From Anas platyrhynchos (taxonomy: Eukaryota > Chordata > Aves > Anseriformes > Anatidae): a stretch of DNA of 64,000 nucleotides. The stretch is taken from positions 24,051,001 through 24,115,000 of the forward strand of contig NC_092592.1 in the NCBI RefSeq assembly GCF_047663525.1, read 5' to 3'. Made by a program: the position numbers and the translations under genes. The notes under the pieces are model-generated. The model was not told where the DNA came from. It saw only the letters and a list, made by a program, of their open reading frames with translations, and ran no database searches. Below, in pieces: positions 51,081 to 62,497 of this stretch; positions within the stretch are counted from its first letter, which is position 1; the number at the start of each line of letters is the position of its first letter.

Positions 51081-51101
51081 TTCCCTTCCCTTCCCTTCCC
51101 T
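51081..51101 (+). repeat. (TTCCC)n microsatellite in the CpG island
   Basis: Four perfect TTCCC units downstream of the candidate exon 1 donor. Confidence 0.9.
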
Positions 51102-51171
51102 CGGCAGGTACCGGGCAGCCCGTCCCCATCGCCGCGCCGCCCATCCCGCCCGAGGGGGCGGCAGCTCCCGG

Positions 51172-51177
51172 CACGTG
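51172..51177. promoter_or_regulatory. Canonical E-box CACGTG
   Basis: A CACGTG core within gcacgtgt, 134 bp downstream of the D-box. It could bind MYC/MAX, USF or CLOCK/BMAL1-type bHLH factors; the sequence does not say which. Confidence 0.4.
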
Positions 51178-51311
51178 TTGGAGGGGGGGTGCCGGGCTCG
51201 GTGCTCATCGCAAATAAACGTTCCGGCAGAACAAAGTTTAAAGAACTTGATTTTTTTCCTCCCTCCCCCCTTATCCTTCATGCGCGCGGTTCGCGTGATG
51301 CGATGGGTGGG

Positions 51312-51350
51312 GTGAATCATCGGTTCCGCGGAACCCAAGCAAGTGAATCA
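51312..51350. promoter_or_regulatory. 14-bp perfect palindrome between direct repeats
   Basis: GGTTCCGCGGAACC (51,322-51,335) is a perfect palindrome. The octamer GTGAATCA occurs on both sides in the same orientation (51,312-51,319 and 51,343-51,350). The arrangement is compact and non-repetitive elsewhere, suggesting a bound element. Function unknown. Confidence 0.45.
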
Positions 51351-51555
51351 CCTCGCGGCGCACACAGCGGGGGGCCGGGGGGTGGCCTCGGCTCCCAGGG
51401 CACGGGCAGGGCCCGACTCCCCCCCGGGCTGTCCGGGGGCAGCGGGAGGGCTGGGGAAGTTCTGCAGGGCTCGGTAGTCCGGGGGCAACCTGTTTCTGCA
51501 TCGGCTCCCTGCCCTTCATTTTCTCCACGTCCTCCAAGGAAGGATGCTAATGACG

Positions 51556-53400
51556 AGATTTAAGTAACTGTGCCGTTCAAAGTATGTTAATTTAAAGTCA
51601 GATTTAACCTAAACAAACAAAACATGAATCGTATCACACCGTATCCATAGCCCAAAACCTGAGACAGATCCCAGGTCCTTTTAATCTGGGATTGGTTTTG
51701 CGTAGTTTTGTTAAGCGAAAATAGTTAGTCTCTGGTGCAGTAAATACATAAACACATATTTGGAAAACAAACAGGTTTGTTTAATGAACATGCTAGAGTT
51801 GCACCTAGGTAGAGTTGTGCTCCCGATCCTCTTGCCTGTGGCTGTTTTAAATGGGATTAAGGCTGGGTCCTATATATAGTTTTTCTTTCAACTCTGACTT
51901 GATTCCAGAGCTGAATTCCATTTTCTACTTTTTGTTGACATGTTTATCTCTCCCTGTACTCAGGCAGGACTTTGAATTTTGTAAGATGAATTCCTCTTTT
52001 CTTGGTATACCTGCCAGTGCCTAGAAATGAAGTCCCTGTTTATGATGGGGAGGTGGTGCTGGACAAATACAAGCACTCAGCAGTTTTACAATGCAAAAGT
52101 ATGTGAAGATCTTTGTGCCTTTTACTGGTAAACCATTCTGTCACCTTTGGCATCAGGTATCCTTTATCTGTCTGCCTGTGTTTTGTACCTCTAGTCATTC
52201 TCCAAACAGGAATGGAGAAATAAATCAGTCATGGAAAGGATTGATTCTGGTATTTGCTTATGTATTACTTCAGCGTTCATTGTGTGGCTCTGAACGCCTC
52301 GCAGTCAGAAGATTCTGAAGTTAACCAAGTTAATCCTGCGTGCGGCTGAACAGTTCTCTGAACAGATCCTCTTAGGTACATTGGGTGGTAAAGCCAACAA
52401 ACAGCAACGAATCCCATTTCTCAGGTGCATTTAAATCAGTAGTCAGACAGCACCCATCCTTCCTTAGTTAATTTCCTTACAAAGAAGGTAGAAGCATACA
52501 CTATGTATAGCATTATACGTGCCTACAAAGAGACCTCAATTAAAAGCAGTACAGCAAGTAAAGCTGTAAGTGGGCTCACCACTCTGCTTCAGCCTTTTCC
52601 CCCTGCTCTCTATGCACCCTGGGCTTGAAAGTAAAAGTGAAAAATGCAAGAGTTCACTTTTAAGCCTGCAGAATGTGCAAAATGAAGTGAGATAAAACGG
52701 ATTGGTTTAAGGTTGCGTCTGCGCAGCGCCATTTTTAGGATTGATAAGCAGCTTACTGTAGGACGTGCAGCACAAGTTGGAAAACTGCGGAGGGCAATGC
52801 AGATAAAAGTGGAGTGTCTGAACTTTGTATGCTGGCTTTTGTTATGTTGGGATACGTAGGCTTTGTTCTTAACATGGTTAATTTGTGAACAGATATAGTC
52901 ATGCCCTTTTGTAAATAAAAATGGGGTGATGTTATAATGTTTATTTGAAATGGATAGTACTTTGCTCAAAAAATAGTTCACGGTATCAGCTGCTTTGCAG
53001 ATTCTGTGCAATGAAAGACTGGTGCCTACAGCACCTTTGCAAGTCCTTCTTCTAGCTATCTCAGCTGGAAATGGATGGTTAACATCCCAACGGGAAGAAG
53101 ATAAATTAGATGCTTTCTTCTTCACAGTTTTTGCTTTAAAAACTCTTTCTAGATAGATGCAGCAGTCTCAAGCAAAGTTTTGAACTACTGGTGTGGAAAG
53201 AAATATTGGTGGTGCTGAAAAAGAATCAGTTCTTCAACTTCTTCATTGAAAACTTTGTACCAGGTATACATCCACCTGGCAGTCCTTTGGTCCCTAAATC
53301 CTCAGTTAAAAACAGTTGTTGCAGTTTTGTGTAAAGAAAAGTTAAATAAGGTAGTTAATTTCTATTAATAGTCTCAAGTAGGATTCTAAAATATTAAGAA
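51556..53400. other. Non-coding DNA downstream of the island, probable start of intron 1
   Basis: AT-rich, CpG-poor. It includes the palindromic CTATATATAG (51,870-51,879), a match to the MEF2 consensus YTAWWWWTAR that could equally be a chance TATA-like sequence. A 171-codon minus-strand open frame (52,610-53,125) lies here without recognisable domains. Confidence 0.5.
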
Positions 53401-53416
53401 AATTATTAAAAAAAAA

Positions 53417-53442
53417 GTTGACTACAAGTCAACTACAAGTTG
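53417..53442. repeat. Two overlapping small hairpins with ACA loops
   Basis: gttgact-aca-agtcaac (53,417-53,433) is a perfect 7-bp inverted repeat. It overlaps caact-aca-agttg (53,430-53,442), with a 5-bp stem and the same loop. Both derive from a tandem actacaagt unit. Confidence 0.7.
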
Positions 53443-53736
53443 TGTCTCTCTATCACTTTTGTTATTAGACTTGTAGCCAGTCTATTCTTGAATGTTGGTA
53501 AATAGTACTTTAGATATTTCCTAGAGGGATGCTTATTTCCCTGATGGCTGTGTTTTTCATGTTACATTTTTTCCAGTAAATGTAGCGTCATGGAAAGTAC
53601 CAGCTTGACAGACTTTGAGACTGAAACCCCTCAATGAGCAGAGCAGGTGCAGCACAGGCAGCAAGCTCCATCATGCAATGGCAAGAGCGTGTGCAGCTAG
53701 CTGCATGTCTGCCGTTACCTTCTCTGACTTAGTTTT

Positions 53737-53770
53737 GTTGTTTATAAAATAATCGTTGTTGTTTATAAAA
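53737..53770 (+). repeat. Direct repeat of a 13-mer with 21-bp period
   Basis: gttgtttataaaa occurs at 53,737-53,749 and 53,758-53,770. Confidence 0.9.
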
Positions 53771-56700
53771 CAAAAACTGTTTGTTACCAAATGCAGGACA
53801 CTTCTAGAATGAAAGATACATAGTGTTACTTGACCACTATGGTCTCAACAGCTGTCACTATTGGTTCTTACTTGTGAAACAACTAAATTTGACTGGCTAC
53901 CTAAAGCTGAAACGGTTTATCCCGTTATTAATAGCTGAATTCATCTTTGTCTCAGCAGCTTTCCTAACATCTGGCCAAACTGTTCATTTGCTACTGGTCA
54001 TCAGTCATTTCTTGTCTGTTGTGGAAGAATCTTCTTCCTTTGTTTGTCATTATTTTGTATGGTTAGAGGTTTGGATGAAATAAAATATAAAAATAGCCCA
54101 CTAATTTGCCATAATGTTAGTAAGAATCCCATTTTCAAAAGAGACATAATAAGGAAAAGAAGAGAAAACTTTCTTTCTCAGAAGAGGTTAAAGATGAGAG
54201 TAGAAGTTATTGAGAGGATCTTGACTTTCTTATGATACCTTTATTTTACCGACTGCTGCAGCCCTGAGAGGGAGGCTTCACTGGGCTTCCGTTTGTTGCA
54301 GTCTGTTAGGGTTCAAGATCTGCTTTCCTACATTTAATTGTCACTGGCAGTGGAATTTGAACTAATTGTTTGGTTTACAGAGTGTACGTGGGCACTGGGC
54401 AGTGACTGCTGAAGAACCATGTTTAGGTATATACATTTTTGTGTGTATATGTATACAAGCACAACACTAATGCTGCAAATGCGGTGCCTTTGGTGACCCC
54501 TTGTGCACAGCTTCAGGACGGGTTCTTCTACAGGCAGGAACACCACTGTGCAGTCACACCACTTAACTCAAAGCAAATTCTTATCAAAACGAACACTTTC
54601 TACACAGTTAATCTCTAACGTAGATATATCAGGAAATAGTGTTGGGATCTAAATGGTGAAACAGTATTTTTTTCCTGATTCATTGGTATGATTCATTCTA
54701 TGCATATTCTTGATGGCAGCTTTACAAAATTATTTTTTGACAAAGATGCATTGTTTCTGGCAACTTTCTGGCAATTACCGACTTCCTTAGAAAAATCTAT
54801 GGCTCTGTGTGTATGGATAGCAGACAGCTGAATCAGTGAGTAAAATCTGATACCAGCAGGGAGGGTTGTAGTTTGTAGTTGACATAGAATTTCTTACATC
54901 CTTTTTCTTACTTCCATCTTCCCAACCCCACCCTGCACATTTGTTTAGCTCACCTGTTACAGCTTAGTCTTTGTCCTGCGAGCTCTTGGGGAATACTTTG
55001 TCACTGGTGCTGTGTTTGTAACTCCTGCAGCACTTTGGTATTTTGGTTGATTTGGCTTCCAGTCTCTATGGAAATAAGTAATAAACAATAGCTTCCATCT
55101 GAGATGTTTTTGCTTAAATCGTTAGTGTGTTCCTATCCCAGTCCAACTAAAAACCCAAACAACTTTTTTGCAGTTTGAATAGGCCATTTGTCTGAAAACC
55201 ACCACTATAAGTAAAATACAAGTTTAAATAGACAACAGTATGAATGAAGGAGAATAACAAATCTAAATTCACTATTTTTATTATGACTGTTGTGAAGCTC
55301 GTCTGAAGGAGCCCATGAATGCTACCAAGAGCAAACTTAAGCTCTAGGAAAAATAAGACTTCTGTTTTGTTTCAACGTAGTTCAGCAGAAAAATCTCACA
55401 GGAATTCTCAAATGTGATGGTTATGGAAACAGTCCTAGTGATGACCTTCTGCAAGGCACAGATTGGTTGCAATTTACTTACACAATATTTTTATGGTTTC
55501 TTCTAGTCTTTCTTAAAAACTAAAACTAAAAATACGATTTGTGATGTTCCAGTGTAGCCAGTGTCACGGTGCCCTAAGTAGAAGCTAGTTGAGCTGCAAA
55601 TTTGGAATCACACACTTTTCATACCTGAGCTTTACTTCACGAGGGTGTGGAGTTAGAAACTGCTTGCACTGAGTATAGACAGATGAAATTGCTGCAGCTG
55701 ACTGTTTCCATGAGGAACCAAGTGTTATGGTTATGAGTTGATGACAGGGAAGCAATGTATCTTCAACTTGTAATTAGTAGGGTGATTTCACATTGGCCCT
55801 ATATCACAGTATAAGGAATATATGGATTTACAACATAGGGTTACCTGGTACATTTATATAAATTTCTCTTTGCAGTGGTCCTTGAAAGTGTTACTGTTCA
55901 TAGATTACTTTTTAGAGCTAGTGTAATTGTTGTGTAGCAGTTTGTCAGTACTAACGGATTCCATTTCACCAGTCAAACAAAAAAATAACCAACTGAGTTT
56001 GCAACAACTGTGAACTGGTAGATGTATGGTCACAGAGGTGAATTTATGACTTTTTATGAGACAGTGCAGAAGTAGAATATACAAGATTTTTCTTTAGAAC
56101 TATAAAATGGAACATTTTAATATGCACTAATATTTGCATTTCTTTAAGTTTATACCATCATATAAGAAATCAATGCGTTTTAGTATGCACTCATACAGAT
56201 AGTGTGAAAGTATGAGAGCACACTTGGATTAACTCTTATTTTCATCTACCTAAAGACACTTCATTTTTGCTTTCATTCATTTAAATGTGGAGTTTATTCA
56301 TAGAAGTAAGAGCTCTTTTATTTCTTTTTTGTTTGAAAAACAGTTAAAAGAGAAGAACATAGGCTGTATTCTGCCCCAGCTGTTTTGTAGCTTTCACTGA
56401 GTGTCCTAACACATGAAAAAGCTGCTGTTGTGGAGCAGTCTCATTTTTTAGTCTTGGCTTTCTCCTAATCACTACATTTTTCACACTTTGTGAATTTGTG
56501 ATGCAGAAAGGAAGTACCTGAAGATTTAAAGTATTTCTAAGGTTGTAATTTCTATTTGGCTTCGTCAGTACGGTGATAGCACTTACTGGCCTTGATCAAT
56601 AGCAAGGTTTGAGTACTAAAAGAAGCTCTCCAAATGTTAACATTAAGTCTCCTTAGCAGTTGCTGACATAGTAATACAATGTAATACCGATGACATGACC

Positions 56701-57855
56701 TATAAAAGGCTATTAATTTCCTGATTCTATGAAGCTCTATGTAGAGGCACTGGAGTTCCTTTCAATAGCAGGAGACTTCCATTGTGCTTCCTAGTTCTGG
56801 TTCTTCTTTTTAGTGATACTGGTAAAATACCATCACCTAATTAATTTAGTTTGGATTTGAAGGGTTTGTTAGGTTATTACAGTATGTGTTCAGAGTCCCT
56901 CAGAGAAATCAACACGTTCCTTTGGGATGTAAAATGTGTCAGGATTATCTATTTATTTAAGTTTCTTAAATACAATTTTTCAGATGACTTTTTGTATTGT
57001 ATTGTATCTATTAGAATCTTTATGTACTACCAACGCACGTTACAGTAATAGAATCCAAACATTAAATACTCTGAAGACAGATTTCAGTGCTAGTTACTAC
57101 TTATCAGATCGGACAGATAATTTCACTCTGCCACAGAAAAAGTAGTTGATCTTGAGATAAAAGAAAAAAAGTCTTGAGGTCTTGAGTCATTTTTAGAGAA
57201 GCCATCACCACTAATTAAAGGAAGTGCAATTATATTTATCTCTTCCTTCAAGAAGAAGAATAGAATATATAAGAAAACAAGCTCTTGATTAATTTTATAC
57301 TGAAAACACTTTTCTTTTTTTTTTTCAGATGGAACATCATCTTTTAAATAACCAATGTGTGGATTGAATGAAGTTAAAGATGTTTCTTTCTTTCATGGTT
57401 TTATAAAATCATTATTTACTTTTTTGAAGAATCATGAGTAGTAGCTGCAGAGACAAAAGATCCTTTGTATGTTATAAGTGATATTTTGACTAAGTGCTCT
57501 TGGTTGATTCTGGCTGTGGAATTTCCCTGCTTACAAAGTGATTTTGAAGGGCTGCTTAATCAAACCAATATTTTTCATCTTTCTATCATAACACTTTTGA
57601 TATATTGCAGATAAAGTAAATTTTCATGCTTTCATTCCACATACTTACCAAAATTTGCAACTGTATTGTGTGGACAGTGATCACAGAATGCAAATGGATT
57701 TGTTTTAAATAAAGTACTCAGTGACAGTTGGTGCCTCACACAGGCAAGTGTTTAAAGTCTACTATTGATATGTAATTTCTTTGTATTCACTGCTGAAAAT
57801 TTGGAACATAAATTGGTTTGGGATTGGTCTACAATTCAAAATTTCCATTAATTGC
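53771..57855. other. Non-coding AT-rich DNA, probable intron
   Basis: No coding or transposon signal. It holds isolated acceptor-like sites, the best being T11 followed by CAG|ATGG at 57,315-57,328, whose downstream frame closes after 12 codons, and a possible mini-exon at 54,381-54,427 flanked by ttacag and gtatat. Neither is strong enough to call an exon. Confidence 0.5.
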
Positions 57856-57929
57856 AGAGGAGCTTTTCTGGTGAATTCAGTGTGAAGCTGGAGGAAACCA
57901 GTCACAAACATAATAGAGGAGCTTTTCTG
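57856..57929 (+). repeat. 15-bp direct repeat 59 bp apart
   Basis: agaggagcttttctg occurs at 57,856-57,870 and 57,915-57,929. Confidence 0.9.
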
Positions 57930-59465
57930 TAACACCTGGCTTCTCAAGTTATAATAGCTCTTGCTAGATCAACTAGTACAATAGGGAAACACAAATGATT
58001 GGGCATATAAATCCTTTGGGTCTGAAACAACAGCAGCAGACTTTGAACTAATGGTGTAGTTTCAGAAGATGTCTGCTGTCACTGCTACTGAAAGAGGGAA
58101 ATGCTATCTCAGACATTGAGTCCTGCCAGTCATTGAACCCTCAGACTGATTAAGTTTAACTTAACTAGCAAGAAATTAATACAAATGAACTTACAGATGG
58201 ATCCCTTTTTTGGTATAACTGTCCAATAGATCAGCTCCACTATTCAGGTAATCGTAGATTTAGGACAAGTTGGAAATAGTTGCTTTGAGTTTATTGTAAT
58301 TATGCCAATCAAACAGACGATTTTGAGGGAAAAGTATGTTTATCACCTATAAAACAAAGGGAAGTAGAGGGAGAAATCATGAGGTAGTTCTCCATCACGG
58401 ACAGAAAGAATGTAGAGGTGGTTACTGTAAGAACACAGAAAGCTCTAGTTGAAGGTGAAATGTGGGAAAAGTGTCATTATACTCTATGGGCACGATGACA
58501 CTAAGTCTGTAATTGGTGCTGTCTGGAAAGTCTGTGAGTCCTAGTTTCCAGGTTTGACTTGGTGTGATGAGATCTGAGAAGTGAGAGGTGGAATTTTCTG
58601 ATGAAAAATATTCTTACTGAATTCATTCCAGCATCTGGGGTTCTTGACAATGTGTATTTACATTGATGGAAGAGCTGCATAAATAGAGCAGTGTATATTG
58701 TGAAAGCAGTTCTTCCATATTTCACTAAGGTAATCTCTGGGCTTCCTGTCTTGGATACTTACTAAATTGCTGCCTTGGAAATGGGTTTGGGTCAGAGGGA
58801 TGTGAAGCAAGGAGGAAGTTAGATGTTCTCTGAGTCCAGACCACTAGGTGCAGACAGACTCCGCACCTCTGACTTTTTTCCTGGTGGTGGGGAATCCTTC
58901 CCACCACCCCCATCTGCCTGTTCTATATGGGGGCTCTCAGGCACCTCTGACATATAAAGAACACTTGCAAAGACCTGGCCCAGAATTGCTGATAAACCAC
59001 ATCGCGTGGAGCCATACCAACTCAGCAGCAGAATTTCTGTATTTGGGGTATGGCAGGGTGTTAGGTGGAAAAATGAGACAGTTCTAATGTAACTATTTTA
59101 AGGCTAAAGGACTAAAATAGTAGGATGTTTCATAGTTTAGGCTATTGGTGTGACCATAATTCATCCATGAGTATTATAATACTCATAAATTCTGTTCTTT
59201 AAAGGCTTTCTACCCAGCATCTTATTCACAGCACAGGTGTAAAGTATGTGAGGAATGAATAATTACGATTTGAGAGATTGGTTTTGCCTAAAGGTTGTCT
59301 GTGTAGACAAAGGAGCATAACAGCCAAATTGGGTTCAGGGAGAGGTGCTAGTCATGCAGGTATATGTTTCCGTAAAGAACTTGGGTGTGCTGTTTGGAGA
59401 TACAAAGGTACTATTTTATTCCTTCAACTAACTGTGTGTTAGGGCACATCTATGTGATTTTAAGC
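57930..59465. other. Non-coding stretch
   Basis: Nothing recognised. Confidence 0.55.
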
Positions 59466-59640
59466 AGCTGTAAGCTCCCGCTGCCTGCGCTTGAAGCCAC
59501 GGGGCAGCTACCCAACAGCGGTCAGCACGGTGCCCAGGCCGAGCACCCGCGTGGTGGCTCAGTGCCATGGTAACACCCGCACAGGCCTTCCCTCAGCTTA
59601 CTGCACCACACGGCCTTGTCCAGCCGGGGGTGGGGGGGCA
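59466..59640. other. Small GC-rich, CpG-containing patch
   Basis: About 170 bp with raised GC and several CpGs inside otherwise AT-rich DNA, ending in a G-rich gggggtggggggg. It could be an alternative exon or promoter, a remnant of a GC-rich repeat, or a regulatory site. No consensus splice pair or protein signature is visible. Confidence 0.35.
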
Positions 59641-60904
59641 GCTTTCAGGCTTCCTTGTGGATAAAACAAACAAGATTCATGCACAGAATTTTATCAGGAG
59701 AAACTAACCGTTGCTTCTAGAGCTGTGACAGCGATCTCATGGATGAGTTCTGAACGTGGTATTTGTGGGAAGAGACAGGCAGATTGGAGTAAAGAACTAA
59801 TGATATAACTGTGTGATAAAAATCCACAATGCTGAAAGCTGGACGATGCAGGGCCTTCCTGTTGTCCCTCAAGAAGTGGGGTGGCATTGCTTACTGGAGT
59901 GGCTGAGACTTGCCTTGTTCACAGAGATGAGTCTAAGCATTCCTTGCAGGTGACAACTAGAAGTTGATTTCTGTGTTTTTCTACCATTGAGAAAAGCATA
60001 AACATTGCTGAGCATCCTGAACAGGGGGATGTCTCAGGAGCCTGTGCTGCAGGAGCATTTGGTAATTCAAGCTAGGTCAGACTGCTTAGTGCAGTACTGC
60101 TCTAAAAGTGCGTGATAAAATATTGGCATTAATGATTGCAAGTATTCAAATATTTGACAGGAGTGTTACAGGAACTGTTAAATTGCTTCCCATGTTAGTG
60201 TAGCTGCTAAACTATAGTAACTTTTCTTTTAATAACTCAATTCTATTTATCTTGTGGGCTGCACAGGTTTTAAGTAGTGGCTAAAAAGCCTGGTACTCCA
60301 TCATTGCTCATTTTATGATGTTAACATGAGCAACACTCGCTTGGAAGTCACCAGCTCTGTATGCATCATTCCCTGGAGCTATACCAAGTACACGGATGCA
60401 GTGATTCCTTATAAGCTATATAGCTGAATAGTGCAAGGATATCCAACTGCTGAATGCACAGTTGCCGTTCTTTTTCTACCGTGTACCAAAATCAAACAGT
60501 CTAGTATAGCCAGAACCAGAGCAGAGCAGGAGCCCAAAAACATTTTTGAATGCTACTAATGTAGAGAGAAATCTCTGTTACAGAATAGTTGCTTTAGAAG
60601 CTTGTACTTTCCTCTGGACCATGCACAGATGCAGAAGGAGATTTTTAGGCTGTTCTCCTTCTCAAGGAGAAAGGCAGTAGATCAGATCTTTGCAGAATAC
60701 CAGTTTAAAGTATCTTCATAGTTAGGAGGTCCCCGCAGGAATGAACTGCATTGCATTGAGTACTTTGTAATTATTTGCACCAGAGGCCACTGGGCTTAAT
60801 GACTAAGAGTCTTTTTCAAAGGTGATTTCCTGTAAGCAAGTAAATGATAAATATTTTAAATCTGGAGAGCTGGAATTGCAGTCTGTGTAAATGTATGTTT
60901 ACCA

Positions 60905-60906
<2 letters not shown>
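59641..60906. other. Non-coding stretch
   Basis: Nothing recognised. Confidence 0.55.
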
Positions 60907-60935
<29 letters not shown>

Positions 60936-61027
60936 TTAAACTTGCACTTTTCTTTGTAAGACTTCTATTTCTGAGTTAGCAAGGTTTCATATTCAGGGTT
61001 TTACTTTTTATTTATTTATTTATTTTA
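60907..61027 (+). repeat. T24 homopolymer and (TTTA)n microsatellite
   Basis: T24 spans 60,907-60,930. About 75 bp further on, TTTA units run from 61,007 to 61,027. Confidence 0.95.
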
Positions 61028-62000
61028 ATGTACCTGCTTATCTCACAAATGCAAGGGACCAACCAAAACACCAGGTAGAAGATACATTTCAGAATGAGAA
61101 GAAACTTGAGTAAACTAAAAAGAAGTCGCAGAAGGGTTGTGGAGCAGAATCTAGAGTACAAGTTCTGGTATGAAATTCTAAATATTTTCCTTGGAATTCA
61201 GGTCCCTGCTCTGAAAGGCAGACCTCACTGAATATGGAGTATAGCATGTAAAATAGTTCCACTGAGTCTGTGCTGGCCAGGCAATGATTACTTCTTACTA
61301 GAAAAACTAAGTTTAAATGAGTTTAGACTACCATAGTTCCTATTCTTCTGTATAGGTTATCCACCACAATATTTTTCATGCTTTATCTAAAGGTTGAAGC
61401 ATCTTATAGGTAAGAACAATTTTATGTATGAAAATTGTCTATGAAGATGGAACAACTTTCTAGTACTAGATTCTTTTTGCCACTTGCATGATTTTTCTTG
61501 GACAGATGAGACTTTTCAATAATAGTATATCTAGTGTAATTTGTCAGTAATTTATAAGGGTATGACAGGGTCCCTTGTAACACTTGGATGTTTAAATTTT
61601 TAAATGACCTTTTATCTTCCTTTATGGTGGGCAGTATTCAAAAAGTATATAGAAAGTAAAGCAACATATACCCCTGTAGCCCAGCAAAAGACAGCTTTTG
61701 GATACAAGGGAGAGCTATGTATTGCATTTGCATAACATGTTGGTCTCAGTGTAGGTTAGATATGTGCTCAGCATTACGGTTTTCTGTGAAAATACCATTC
61801 CCCATTTGTTCTGTATTAAACCCTTCTCCATTTATATTTTTATGCTCTTTGAAAATAAACATATAAAAGATGTGTTGTTTTAACAACTGATAAAAGCAAA
61901 CTAGCTAGGGTGCAGAATGGTCCAAGATCAGCTTTCCATAAGAGTTCTTTCTGAAAGAAGAGAGATGGACTTGAGTGAATGTCTCTTATTTATTTTGCAA
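61028..62000. other. Non-coding stretch
   Basis: Nothing recognised. Confidence 0.55.
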
Positions 62001-62029
62001 ATAATCATAGAATGGTTTGGGTTGGAAGT
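62001..62029 (-). mobile_element. CR1 3'-terminus micro-fragment
   Basis: ataatcatagaatggtttgg followed by gttggaag is the reverse complement of the last bases of a CR1 3' UTR, including the ATTCTATGATTAT tail. The similarity stops after about 29 bp, so this is either an extreme 5' truncation or an eroded copy. Confidence 0.6.
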
Positions 62030-62418
62030 AAGGAGAAGTAATAGATGCTTGGGAATCCTAAGAAGTCAGGATTCCTGTCCTTCAGGCTTCAGTACAAGAA
62101 ACAGCATTGCCTCCAGGTGTAATCTTTAATTCCCTATAAGAGATGGTTAGCTTGCAACAAGAAGTAGATTACACTTGCTCTGCAGTACACTTCAGTTATT
62201 GTCAACATATCCTTGTTCTACCCAGAAACTGGCAAGTTAGAGCAGTGCTTGCAGTCTTATTACTTAGTGAAGAAGGTAGCTTTCTGCCTACCTACTTATC
62301 TTCATGTACAAGCACTTGTTAGGAGATCATTGGCATTAGTGAGGCATACAGATGTGATTCAGTGGTTTGCGCAACTCATGTCCAAACTGAGTATTCTGAA
62401 TTCAACCTTCCAGAGGGG
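62030..62418. other. Non-coding stretch
   Basis: Nothing recognised. Confidence 0.5.
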
Positions 62419-62497
62419 TTTTTTTGTTTGTTTGGTTTTGGTAGTTTTTTGTTGTTGTTGTTTGGTTTGTGTTTTGTTTGTTTGTTTGTTTGTTTTT
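62419..62497 (+). repeat. TTTG/TTG compound microsatellite
   Basis: About 79 bp of mixed (TTTG)n, (TTG)n and T-rich units, pure T and G over most of its length. The hydrophobic open frame across it is an artefact of the repeat. Confidence 0.9.

Larger units (their letters stand above)
50090..51555. promoter_or_regulatory. CpG island, probable promoter and first-exon region of an unidentified gene
   Basis: The sequence changes abruptly from AT-rich to very GC-rich with abundant CpG at about 50,090 and returns to AT-rich, CpG-poor DNA at about 51,560. It is the only such island in 64 kb. It holds NRF1-type sites, CCAAT, a FOX motif gtaaaca (50,542-50,548), GC boxes (around 50,664-50,672), paired TAATGAG words (50,920-50,926 and 50,931-50,937), a D-box and an E-box, and no clear TATA box near the likely start. 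Open frames within it on both strands are Arg/Pro/Gly/Ala low-complexity translations typical of GC-rich non-coding DNA, so the first exon is probably mainly 5' UTR. Which gene it serves is unknown. Confidence 0.85.
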
